The position numbers and the translations under genes were made by a program. A DNA stretch of 11,450 nucleotides from Sediminispirochaeta sp. (GTDB taxonomy: Bacteria > Spirochaetota > Spirochaetia > DSM-16054 > Sediminispirochaetaceae), in contig DSBN01000135.1 in assembly GCA_011046055.1 (NCBI GenBank), forward strand, positions 1 through 11,450, read 5' to 3'. The notes under the pieces were generated by a model. It had not been told where the DNA came from, searched no databases, and saw nothing but the letters and a program-made list of their open reading frames with translations. Below, piece by piece: positions 1 through 5,410 of the stretch; the first letter of the stretch is position 1; the number at the start of each line of letters is the position of its first letter.

Positions 1-780
1 GAGAGAGCCGTGCATTCCGATGGGCCCGTAGTAGAGCTCTTCGTTTTCCGGAGCCACCCCATGCCCCATCAAGGTGTTGACTACGGGGATTCCGTATCGA
101 TCGCAGACGTGGTTCATCAGCTCGGTGGAGTCGGAGCCGATCACCCCTCCCCCGGAGAGGATCAGCGGTTTCCCGGACTCTTTCAGCATCTTTTTCAAGG
201 TCTTGATCTGACGGGGATGTCCGCTAACCTTCGGCCGGTAGCCGGGGAGGTAGGGACTCTCGGGGTAGGAGAAGTCGGCTTCGTCCATCTGGACGTCTTT
301 TGGGATATCCACCACCACCGGTCCGGGTCGGCCGGTGGTGGCCAGGTGAAAAGCCTTCTGGATAGTCGGGGCGAGATCCCGCACATCCTTCACCAAAAAA
401 TTGGCCTTGGTGATGGGGATGGTGATCCCCACGGTGTCGGACTCCTGAAAGGCGTCGGTTCCGATCATCGATGTCGAGACCTGACCTGTGAACACCACCA
501 AGGGAACCGAGTCCATATACGCGGTGGCGATACCGGTGATGGTGTTGGTGGCGCCGGGACCGGAGGTGACCAGCACGACCCCGGGTTTTCCAGTAGCTCG
601 GGCGTAACCGTCGGCGGCGTGGGTTCCCCCCTGTTCGTGTCGCGGCTGAACCTGGCGAATCGACTGGCCGTGAAGGCCCAGTTCGTCAAAAAGGCCGATC
701 ACCGCACCACCGTTGTAGCAGAAGAGCGTGTCCACGCCCTCTTTTTTTAGTGCTTCCACAAATATTCGTGCACCTGTCAT
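1..780 (-). CDS. ilvB: Acetolactate synthase large subunit, N-terminal part (runs off left edge)
   Basis: This enzyme condenses two pyruvates, or pyruvate plus 2-oxobutyrate, in the first common step of Val, Leu and Ile synthesis. The window holds the first 260 codons; the rest lies left of base 1. The N-terminal thiamine-diphosphate-binding domain is clear. RHEQGG (47-52) carries Glu49, the expected cofactor-activating glutamate, and is followed by ADGYARATGKPG and TSGPGATN. Later come QESDTVGIT, NFLVKDV and RPGPVVVDIPKDVQ, all typical of the family. The start at 780 is preceded by a strong ribosome site, GAGGAGG, five bases upstream. One oddity is YNGGAV (22-27) where most family members have YPGGAV. 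The long upstream leader with an Ile/Leu-rich ORF supports a biosynthetic rather than catabolic role. Genes such as ilvN or ilvC may follow beyond the window. Another ThDP enzyme of the same superfamily is possible but less likely. Confidence 0.93.
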   Translation of the reverse strand, partial: MTGARIFVEALKKEGVDTLFCYNGGAVIGLFDELGLHGQSIRQVQPRHEQGGTHAADGYARATGKPGVVLVTSGPGATNTITGIATAYMDSVPLVVFTGQVSTSMIGTDAFQESDTVGITIPITKANFLVKDVRDLAPTIQKAFHLATTGRPGPVVVDIPKDVQMDEADFSYPESPYLPGYRPKVSGHPRQIKTLKKMLKESGKPLILSGGGVIGSDSTELMNHVCDRYGIPVVNTLMGHGVAPENEELYYGPIGMHGSL

Positions 781-956
781 CGATTCCTCCTCGTTTCGAT
801 CAAAAGTTTTCGACGAAAAGAGGAACGGTACATCTCAACTCGCTTGGTATACGCCGATCCCTGCCTAGACGTGTAAACCTCAGACACGTCTAAGCCGAGT
901 CGCTTGTTCGAGGGAGTACCTTGTTCCTGTGCTTTTCGCCTTACAAACTGCTTAAA
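781..956 (-). promoter_or_regulatory. Putative attenuator / RNA switch between leader ORF and ilvB
   Basis: This is the untranslated RNA between the leader stop codon and ilvB. Read in the minus-strand RNA, segment B (GGAACAAGGUAC, 916-927) can pair with segment C (GUACCGUUCC, 822-831) as ten base pairs with an AA bulge. B can instead pair with segment A (UUGUUCC, 990-996, inside the leader ORF) over seven pairs. C is followed at once by UCUUUUCG, so B:C could act as an imperfect long-range terminator and A:B as its antiterminator. Bases of C (GUUCCUC) can also pair with the ilvB ribosome-site region (GAGGAAU). A separate 12-bp hairpin (863-895) sits inside the B:C loop. The pairings are seen directly; the regulatory role is inferred. 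No T-box sequence motif was recognised. Confidence 0.5.
863..895 (-). other. 12-bp RNA hairpin in the ilvB leader
   Basis: In the minus-strand RNA, GCUUAGACGUGU (884-895) pairs with ACACGUCUAGGC (863-874) around a nine-base loop. One of the twelve pairs is U-G, which works only in the minus-strand transcript (the plus-strand equivalent would be C-A). This fits a structure in the ilvB leader RNA. No U-tract follows, so it is not a simple terminator by itself. Confidence 0.6.
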
Positions 957-1148
957 TCAGCAGCTGGTAAAAGCCGTGCGTGCACGGTCGGAACAATTGG
1001 ACTTCCCCCGAGTCCCAATCAGTAGCAGGATAAGTAAGGATAGTAGGATTAGCTCGGTGGGGAGAAGAGAGAGAATGCTGGCAATAATAATAATGATGGC
1101 CGAGATAATGGTAATAATGCTCATCATTGAAATTATTGCGTTCCGCAT
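957..1148 (-). CDS. Ile/Leu-rich leader peptide upstream of ilvB (63 aa)
   Basis: This short ORF resembles an attenuation leader peptide, whose translation senses charged tRNA rather than making a working protein. The first 46 residues hold 15 Ile and 11 Leu and no Val, including a run of five Ile (18-22) and a Leu-dense stretch (33-45). Four Leu codons are CTA and one TTA, while CTC and CTG dominate in neighbouring genes. The last 17 codons (from GTRGKSN) are ordinary in composition and overlap RNA hairpins at 974-987 and 996-1019. The start at 1148 has GAGGAG nine bases upstream. It lies about 53 bases after the predicted transcription start and 176 bases before ilvB. Role and family are inferred from position and composition, as for E. 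coli ilvL. A small membrane peptide or type I toxin-like peptide is the main alternative. Confidence 0.7.
   Translation of the reverse strand: MRNAIISMMSIITIISAIIIIIASILSLLPTELILLSLLILLLIGTRGKSNCSDRARTAFTSC
974..1019 (-). other. Two small hairpins in the 3' part of the leader ORF
   Basis: In the minus-strand RNA, AUUGGGACU and AGUCCAAU (arms 1011-1019 and 996-1003) form an eight-pair stem with one bulged G. Next, CCGUG and CACGG (983-987 and 974-978) form a five-pair stem with a CACG loop, followed by C and four U (969-972). The second is at best a weak pause or terminator signal. The first overlaps segment A of the proposed attenuator, so it could compete with the A:B pairing. Confidence 0.4.
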
Positions 1149-1175
1149 AGATTTGCTCTCCTCAAAATAATTTGA

Positions 1176-1192
1176 ATTGCCATTTCGGCAAT
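1176..1192 (-). other. Hairpin near the 5' end of the ilv leader RNA
   Basis: A perfect six-base inverted repeat, ATTGCC and GGCAAT, surrounds a five-base loop. It lies just inside the predicted ilv transcript and 46 bases after the stop codon of the upstream membrane-protein gene. On the minus strand it is followed by TCAAATTATTTT, which is T-rich but interrupted. It could be a weak terminator for the upstream unit or a 5' stabilising hairpin. Confidence 0.4.
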
Positions 1193-1207
1193 ATCAGTAT
1201 TACAGAG

Positions 1208-1236
1208 ACAGTACCAAGGGCCCGTACTTATGTCAA
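1208..1236 (-). promoter_or_regulatory. Promoter for the ilv leader and ilvB
   Basis: On the minus strand a perfect -35 hexamer TTGACA (1231-1236) is followed by 17 bases and TACTGT (1208-1213). The -10 has TGG just before it, an extended -10 feature that helps a weak hexamer. Transcription would start near 1201, leaving about 50 bases before the leader ORF. The -35 overlaps the last codons of the upstream gene, whose stop codon is at 1228-1230. Confidence 0.65.
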
Positions 1237-2457
1237 CAACGTAAGCCAGAAATCCGGAAATATTTCTGCCGATAGAAACAAAAACCAGTGTATCCCCAGA
1301 AAAAGAGCCGGATAGAGGATATTCATCGAATCACCTCTGTGTGCAGAGCCCCTCTCCCGTCGCTCTTCCGCGCTCAGCTGACCGCCCCTCGCCCAGTTCA
1401 ACAGAGCTTGATCTATATACAACAGCCGCTCTTTTATCCCAGAGAGAAAATTTTCGGACCTCCCTCGGTGAAGCCGTATGGAGGTCAGTTCTTCAAAGTA
1501 AAAAAAGACTCGGTAGAGTAAGTTGCCCAAACGACCGGGGATCCGCAGCTTCGACGAGACGGCGCTGCGAGAAATGTAGACCAGACCGACCAAGTTGAGC
1601 CCCCGGTGGAGTCCCTGTTCGAGCGCTCCGAGGGTGATGGGAAAGTCCAGCACACTGCCTATCACCCTGCCCAGAGGAGTCAGCAGCGATGCCGCGGTCA
1701 CGGCGGAGACAAGGAGAAGCCCCGGCAGGATTCTCACCCGTCCCCCCAAACAGAGTCCGTACAGCAGGATCAGCGCCATTTGCAGCCCCTTCAGCCATAG
1801 CTGGGACTGGAGCACAAAAGCTGGTATCATCAATAGACCTATCAGTAGAAGATAGAGTGCTTGGCTGGACTTATGCCCCTGGTGTTCGGCCGCGAGCCCC
1901 TTTTCTGAAGGGTGAACCACCCCAGTGCTGCCCCCGTAGCTGCGCAGCCAATGCGAACGCGTCAAGACGAAGTCGGTGATGCCGCCCAGCAGAGCGCCGC
2001 TGAGCGTCCCCACCAGCAGGAATAGCGGCGCAATATATTTCGTACTGCCGCCGAAAATCATCCAGGCGGCGAAAAAAAGCTGAGCCACGTTGCTCCCGAA
2101 GGCACCGAACACCCCAATTCCGATCATCCCGATATAGCGGGGATAGAGGTTTCGGAGCATCATCATGATAACAGCGGAGCTGAGACTTCCCACCGCGGAG
2201 AAGAGAAAGACATAGGAGAAAAGGGTCCCCCCCACAATGGCCTGACCGAATATCTTCAGCAGCACCAGAGTCAAAAACTCCCGGGTCGAAAAAAAACTCA
2301 GCGCCACCAGCAGGGGCAGATTGGCCAGCCCGATGCGCAAAAAGGGAATCGGTTTGGGTATCAAGAGTTCTACTATCGACAAAAAGAGCGATAGCGCGGC
2401 GAACAGGGAGATGGTATCCAGTTTGTTTATCTGAGTTTTATACTCCACGCCGCCCAA
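1228..2457 (-). CDS. Gx-family membrane protein (heptaprenyl diphosphate synthase component I-like) with C-terminal membrane domain
   Basis: Residues 15-165 match the Gx / Hpre_diP_synt_I family: six or so hydrophobic segments, with the typical IGLANLPLLVAL (42-53), GQAIVGGTLFS (71-81) and FGAFGSNVAQLF (117-128). These proteins resemble ECF-transporter substrate-binding subunits and often sit beside ApbE and quinone genes; their substrate is not settled. The protein is 409 aa, about twice the usual length. After a polar linker (170-198) come hydrophobic segments at about 200-260, a polar region (295-380) and a last hydrophobic segment (383-402). FPITLGALEQGLHRGLNLV (272-290) loosely recalls EcfT/CbiQ T-components, a low-confidence inference. 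The start is uncertain: TTG at 2457, three bases after the preceding stop codon, or GTG at 2448; neither has a clear ribosome site. It is the last gene of the apbE unit. Confidence 0.8.
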   Translation of the reverse strand: MGGVEYKTQINKLDTISLFAALSLFLSIVELLIPKPIPFLRIGLANLPLLVALSFFSTREFLTLVLLKIFGQAIVGGTLFSYVFLFSAVGSLSSAVIMMMLRNLYPRYIGMIGIGVFGAFGSNVAQLFFAAWMIFGGSTKYIAPLFLLVGTLSGALLGGITDFVLTRSHWLRSYGGSTGVVHPSEKGLAAEHQGHKSSQALYLLLIGLLMIPAFVLQSQLWLKGLQMALILLYGLCLGGRVRILPGLLLVSAVTAASLLTPLGRVIGSVLDFPITLGALEQGLHRGLNLVGLVYISRSAVSSKLRIPGRLGNLLYRVFFYFEELTSIRLHRGRSENFLSGIKERLLYIDQALLNWARGGQLSAEERRERGSAHRGDSMNILYPALFLGIHWFLFLSAEIFPDFWLTLLT

Positions 2458-2460
2458 CCG

Positions 2461-2694
2461 CTACTCGTTGATAAAGTCGCCGATATCCAACTCCTGACTG
2501 AGATCCGGGGCCTCTATCTCTATGAGCGAGTCGACGTAGGGAAGGATCGAATCGGCATCCTTGCTCGACCCGTCGGGGAATACGAAGCGTCCATGAGCTG
2601 AGATTTGCCCCTCGGATCTGTACTCGGCGATGAAGACTTTGGCAAACTGAAGTTCTATTCTATACCAACAGCCGGATTTCAAACTCCTATCCAT
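2461..2694 (-). CDS. Small protein of unknown function (77 aa)
   Basis: I do not recognise this protein. It has no signal peptide or membrane segment, a single Cys (Cys9), an apparent beta-rich middle (RIELQFAKVFIAEY, 12-25) and an acidic C-terminus. It lies 30 bases after the ApbE-like gene and three bases before the Gx-family gene, so the three are probably one transcript. The start at 2694 has GAAGG seven bases upstream. In comparable loci of other bacteria this place is often taken by a NusG-domain-II protein. The Cys-containing motif of that family is absent here, so equivalence is not supported. Position and coding-like composition are the main reasons to call it real. Confidence 0.65.
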   Translation of the reverse strand: MDRSLKSGCWYRIELQFAKVFIAEYRSEGQISAHGRFVFPDGSSKDADSILPYVDSLIEIEAPDLSQELDIGDFINE

Positions 2695-2724
2695 ATACCT
2701 ACCTTCTTTAGAGTGTCATCAAAG

Positions 2725-3768
2725 CTAATACTGGTGCTCTATAACGGACCTGAACGGGTAATCGGCGGATCGATGCTCGATGTATTGGTCCATCCCCGAA
2801 CTGACAACAACCTCCCCGTCCAGCTTTACACTGAGCATTTCTACAAAAGGCAGATCCTCCACCAAGCGCCAACCGTCTCTAAGTCCCTTGGCGGCGACGA
2901 TGAGGGCTATGGCTTTGGCGGTCATCGCCTCGTGCCCGAGCACCAGTACCGCGTAGAGTTCGTGGTCCACAGGGTACCCGCTAAGGGTGTTGATAATCAA
3001 GGAGTCTTGAGGGTAAATAAGGGCTGCGGAAATGTTCGACGTCTCCCGGATCCGTACAATGGTCTCTCCATCGCTGTTTTTCAGGCTCAGAGTGCCGCTG
3101 ATTTTCCCTGTAGCGCGATGATCCATTTTCTCGAAGTAGGATACATTGTCAATCTCCAGAGAGACGGCAAACAGGTCGTACTCGCCCAAGGACTTTTTGG
3201 CTTGGTCAAGAAGGTAGCCATCGATCAAACCCCTACCTGAGAAGACCATGCCATTTTTTGGCAGAAAAACCCGTCGATTCTCCGGATAAAGCCGCACTTC
3301 GCGAAAATCCACCAGTTCCAAGGCTCCTGCCACCCTCTCGCGCGACGGGCTGGAGTTCCGCTGCCAGAGTTCGTACAGGGGTTCTACCGTCGGATCGTAG
3401 GCTCCATTGGAGAGTTCCGCAAAAGAGACGCACTTCTCCACGAAATCAAAGAGTTCAGCCTCCATCCGCACACTGCTGGATCCTGAAGTCTGTTCCAGAG
3501 TGCGAAAAGCCGATTGGTCCGAACTCAGGTCCATTCGGGAGTCCAGTTCTTCTATTTCTTGCACAACTTCATCGGCTATCTCTTGGGCTTCGGGTCCGTA
3601 AAGTCTCAACTTGAAGATACCCGAGTCGAGGTCAGCCTCTTTTTGGACCAGCACCGGAGCCCTCCCACGGCAGGAGAAAATGGAGATTTGTAAGAACGAA
3701 ATGCTTAAAAACATCAGCAGAGTGCCCGCAATCAGCATAAAAAGAGGACTCTTCATAAGCTTTAGCAT
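2725..3768 (-). CDS. ApbE-family (FAD:protein FMN transferase-like) lipoprotein, active site degraded
   Basis: ApbE enzymes attach FMN to Thr residues of redox proteins outside the cytoplasmic membrane. The fold is recognisable: YGPEAQEIADEVVQEIEELD (57-76), SNGAYDPTVEPLYELW (a near-perfect family block), GRGLIDGYLLDQA, and LSGYPVDHELYAVLVLG near the C-terminal core. Key positions look lost. The DLGxIAKGY block reads FSGRGLIDGY; the HIxDPxTGxP block reads LIINTLSGYP; and the block that normally supplies metal-binding Asp and Thr (DAxxTA) reads AKAIALIV. It may therefore be an inactive flavin-binding relative. The N-terminus has a hydrophobic stretch ending IFSC (30-33), a loose lipobox of the spirochaetal kind, so Cys33 may be lipidated. 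The start is uncertain: ATG at 3768 has AGGGG only one base away, and ATG at 3756 has it 13 bases away. It is the first gene of a three-gene unit. Confidence 0.82.
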   Translation of the reverse strand: MLKLMKSPLFMLIAGTLLMFLSISFLQISIFSCRGRAPVLVQKEADLDSGIFKLRLYGPEAQEIADEVVQEIEELDSRMDLSSDQSAFRTLEQTSGSSSVRMEAELFDFVEKCVSFAELSNGAYDPTVEPLYELWQRNSSPSRERVAGALELVDFREVRLYPENRRVFLPKNGMVFSGRGLIDGYLLDQAKKSLGEYDLFAVSLEIDNVSYFEKMDHRATGKISGTLSLKNSDGETIVRIRETSNISAALIYPQDSLIINTLSGYPVDHELYAVLVLGHEAMTAKAIALIVAAKGLRDGWRLVEDLPFVEMLSVKLDGEVVVSSGMDQYIEHRSADYPFRSVIEHQY

Positions 3769-3780
3769 GCCCCTAAAGCT
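3758..3780. promoter_or_regulatory. Inverted repeat over the apbE-like start codon
   Basis: A perfect eight-base inverted repeat, AGCTTTAG and CTAAAGCT, has a seven-base spacer that contains the start codon at 3766-3768 and part of the AGGGG ribosome site. As RNA it would place the AUG in the loop of a hairpin; as DNA it could be an operator in the divergent apbE/ptsH region. The repeat is seen directly; any function is inferred. Confidence 0.4.
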
Positions 3781-3819
3781 GAAGAATAGTCAATCAATTA
3801 ATTTAATCCGGAGCGCTAC

Positions 3820-3848
3820 TTTAAAACTGAATATGTTTTAATTAGAAT
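3820..3848 (+). promoter_or_regulatory. Possible promoter for ptsH-cupin
   Basis: TTTAAA (3820-3825) and TAGAAT (3843-3848) are separated by 17 bases. They match the sigma-70 consensus at four and five of six positions. Transcription would start near 3855, about 23 bases before ptsH. The 109-bp divergent gap is AT-rich. No convincing promoter was found for the apbE direction. Confidence 0.4.
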
Positions 3849-3877
3849 GGGTATAAGGCGTAACAAGGGGTGAACAA

Positions 3878-4171
3878 ATGGTCGAGAGAACAGCGGCAAT
3901 TAAAAATCGTGCAGGCATTCACGTTCGGCCCTCTGGAGTCATTATCGGAGCCCTGAACGAGCTGCCCGTCGATGTCCGTGCCGAATCCGACGGCTACGAA
4001 GTGGAATTGAACAGCGTTATGGCCCTATTGTCCCTCGGACTGGTGGCCGGTGACCGGGTGAAGCTCAAAATAGAGGGGAGCGAAGCCCAGAAATACGCCG
4101 ATCAGATCGTCGAGCTGTTTGAACGGCGCTACGACTTTCCTCCCAAAGAGAATACCCCGCAGAAGGAGTAG
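3878..4171 (+). CDS. ptsH: Phosphocarrier protein HPr
   Basis: HPr carries phosphate from enzyme I to sugar-specific EIIA proteins of the PTS and is a regulatory target in many bacteria. NRAGIHVRPSG (10-20) contains the phosphorylated His15 and the conserved Arg17. NSVMALLSLGL (45-55) contains Ser46, at the exact position used by HPr kinase in Gram-positive bacteria and some spirochaetes, so regulation by Ser phosphorylation is plausible. At 97 aa it is slightly longer than the usual 85-90, with a polar tail (DFPPKENTPQKE). AAGGGG lies shortly before the start codon. No enzyme I, HPr kinase or EII gene is in the window, so it may serve regulation or a PTS encoded elsewhere. The cupin gene follows after two bases and is probably co-transcribed. 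Confidence 0.93.
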   Translation: MVERTAAIKNRAGIHVRPSGVIIGALNELPVDVRAESDGYEVELNSVMALLSLGLVAGDRVKLKIEGSEAQKYADQIVELFERRYDFPPKENTPQKE

Positions 4172-4173
4172 TT

Positions 4174-4518
4174 ATGATCAGAAGACGAAATCAGATGCGC
4201 TCGGAAGTCAAAACCAGGATGCGAGAGGGTGAAGGAGAGGTCACTATCACCCATTTGGTCGAACCGGAGGATATCAAAAACGGGCGACTGATCGCCAACG
4301 TGGAGCTGCCCGTTGGCGCCAGCATCGGTCCCCACCCCCATCACGAAGAGACCGAATACTACCTCATTCTCGAAGGTCACGGTGAAGTAGAAGAGCAGGA
4401 TGGGGTCAAAGAGGTCCAGGCCGGGGATGTGGTGATTACCGGCGACGGGCAGACCCACAGCCTCAAAAACCTGGGCGACAGTCCCCTTAAAATGATCGCT
4501 CTCATCATTCAGGATTAG
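4174..4518 (+). CDS. Small single-domain cupin protein
   Basis: This is a single conserved beta-barrel (cupin_2 type) of 114 aa. Motif 1 is complete: Gly48, His54, His56, Glu61 and Gly68 with the expected spacing (GASIGPHPHHEETEYYLILEG region). Motif 2 runs from Gly84 to Asn99 and provides His95, with Gly90 in place of the usual Pro. His54, His56, Glu61 and His95 form a full metal-binding set, so it probably binds a divalent metal. The substrate cannot be told; such proteins include sugar isomerases, dioxygenases and sensors. It starts two bases after ptsH, with AGAAGGAG in the last ptsH codons as ribosome site; a second Met at residue 8 is a weaker start. Its last 14 bases overlap the 3' end of the convergent sugar kinase gene. 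Confidence 0.85.
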   Translation: MIRRRNQMRSEVKTRMREGEGEVTITHLVEPEDIKNGRLIANVELPVGASIGPHPHHEETEYYLILEGHGEVEEQDGVKEVQAGDVVITGDGQTHSLKNLGDSPLKMIALIIQD

Positions 4519-5407
4519 CGACTCGGTATACAGCCTTTCGAACCGCCTCATCGTAGACCGGCACGGCACCCGGCGAGCCGGCGACGTAGGAGCTCACCAG
4601 CGCGGCAAGATTGGCAGCTTTTTCCACATCACCGCCGTGGTGATAAGCGAAAAGAAAGGCGGCGGAGTAGCTGTCCCCTGCTCCGACGGTATCTTTGACT
4701 CTGACATCCACCACGGGGATATGGATTTTTTGAGTACGGGTGTACACCGAAGAGCCGAGTCGACCCCTGGTCAAAATCAGCGTGTGGGTCTTCTCCCTCC
4801 TGAATAGCTCAGAGGCGAAATCTTGAGCCTCTATCTCGGCACCGAAAAACAGCCGTGATACCGGAGCCAGCTCCTCATCATTGAGCTTGAGTATATCCGT
4901 ATATCCCAACAGCTCTTTCAACAGCCCTTTGGAGTAGTAGTTCAAGCGGAGATTCACGTCAAAAAAGACCTCCTTGGCAGCGGCGGCTTCGACCACCTGG
5001 GGCAACAGCCTTCGGTTGTTCGCCTCCCTTTGAGCCAAGGAGCCGAAGCTCAACACGTCCCAAGAGGTGTCGCTGATGCGGCTCAGCTGCTCCGGGTTCA
5101 GGCTGATATGATCCCAGGCACTCTGCTCTTTGATGTGGTATACCGGTGTGCCCCCTTCGTCCAGCTCCACCGACACCACTCCAGTGGGGTAGTCTCGCTG
5201 GATATTGATGAACTCCCGGGAGACCCCGATCTCACGCATCTTTTCCAGGGCACGGGAGCCGAGCTCATCCTCCCCTACCGCCGACACCAGGTACGATTCG
5301 GCTCCCATTCGCGCCAAATGCGCGGCCAGGTTGAACGGCGCTCCGCCGATGTACTCCCGCCCGTCGATAATATCCCAAAGCAGTTCTCCAAACGACAATG
5401 CACGCAT
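4505..5407 (-). CDS. PfkB-family carbohydrate kinase (fructokinase-like)
   Basis: This is a ribokinase/PfkB-family enzyme that transfers phosphate from ATP to a sugar or related alcohol. It has 300 aa, normal for the family. GGAPFNLAAHLARMG (21-35) is the N-terminal signature, TGVVSVELDEGG (75-86) part of the lid and substrate region, and DTVGAGDSYSAAF (239-251) the C-terminal signature with the anion hole and catalytic Asp245. FDVNLR (149-154) is also typical. The opening GELLWD and the AWD block (97-99) are common in proteins annotated as fructokinases, but the substrate is not proven. The gene begins three bases after ettA, with GGGAG inside the ettA end as ribosome site, so the two are probably co-transcribed. 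Its 3' end overlaps the convergent cupin gene. Confidence 0.88.
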   Translation of the reverse strand: MRALSFGELLWDIIDGREYIGGAPFNLAAHLARMGAESYLVSAVGEDELGSRALEKMREIGVSREFINIQRDYPTGVVSVELDEGGTPVYHIKEQSAWDHISLNPEQLSRISDTSWDVLSFGSLAQREANNRRLLPQVVEAAAAKEVFFDVNLRLNYYSKGLLKELLGYTDILKLNDEELAPVSRLFFGAEIEAQDFASELFRREKTHTLILTRGRLGSSVYTRTQKIHIPVVDVRVKDTVGAGDSYSAAFLFAYHHGGDVEKAANLAALVSSYVAGSPGAVPVYDEAVRKAVYRVANPE

Positions 5408-5410
5408 ACG

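Noticed and set aside
840..906. Direct repeat TCGCTTG about 60 bases apart
   Set aside because: Only seven bases long, with no flanking similarity; expected by chance at this length.
1078..1140. AT-rich trinucleotide-like repeat (AATAATAAT...)
   Set aside because: Explained by the run of Ile codons in the leader ORF rather than by a microsatellite.
904..1170. Open frame of 88 codons on the plus strand
   Set aside because: It is the antisense of the Ile/Leu leader ORF; its repetitive codons are explained by ATT/ATC codons on the minus strand, and it has no clear ribosome site.
781..1200. T-box riboswitch upstream of ilvB
   Set aside because: The conserved T-box sequence (AGGGTGGNACCGCG) is not present, and the Ile/Leu-rich ORF gives a simpler explanation.
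2605..3240. 211-codon open frame on the plus strand
   Set aside because: Antisense of the 77-aa gene and the ApbE-like gene; no family similarity and no ribosome site.
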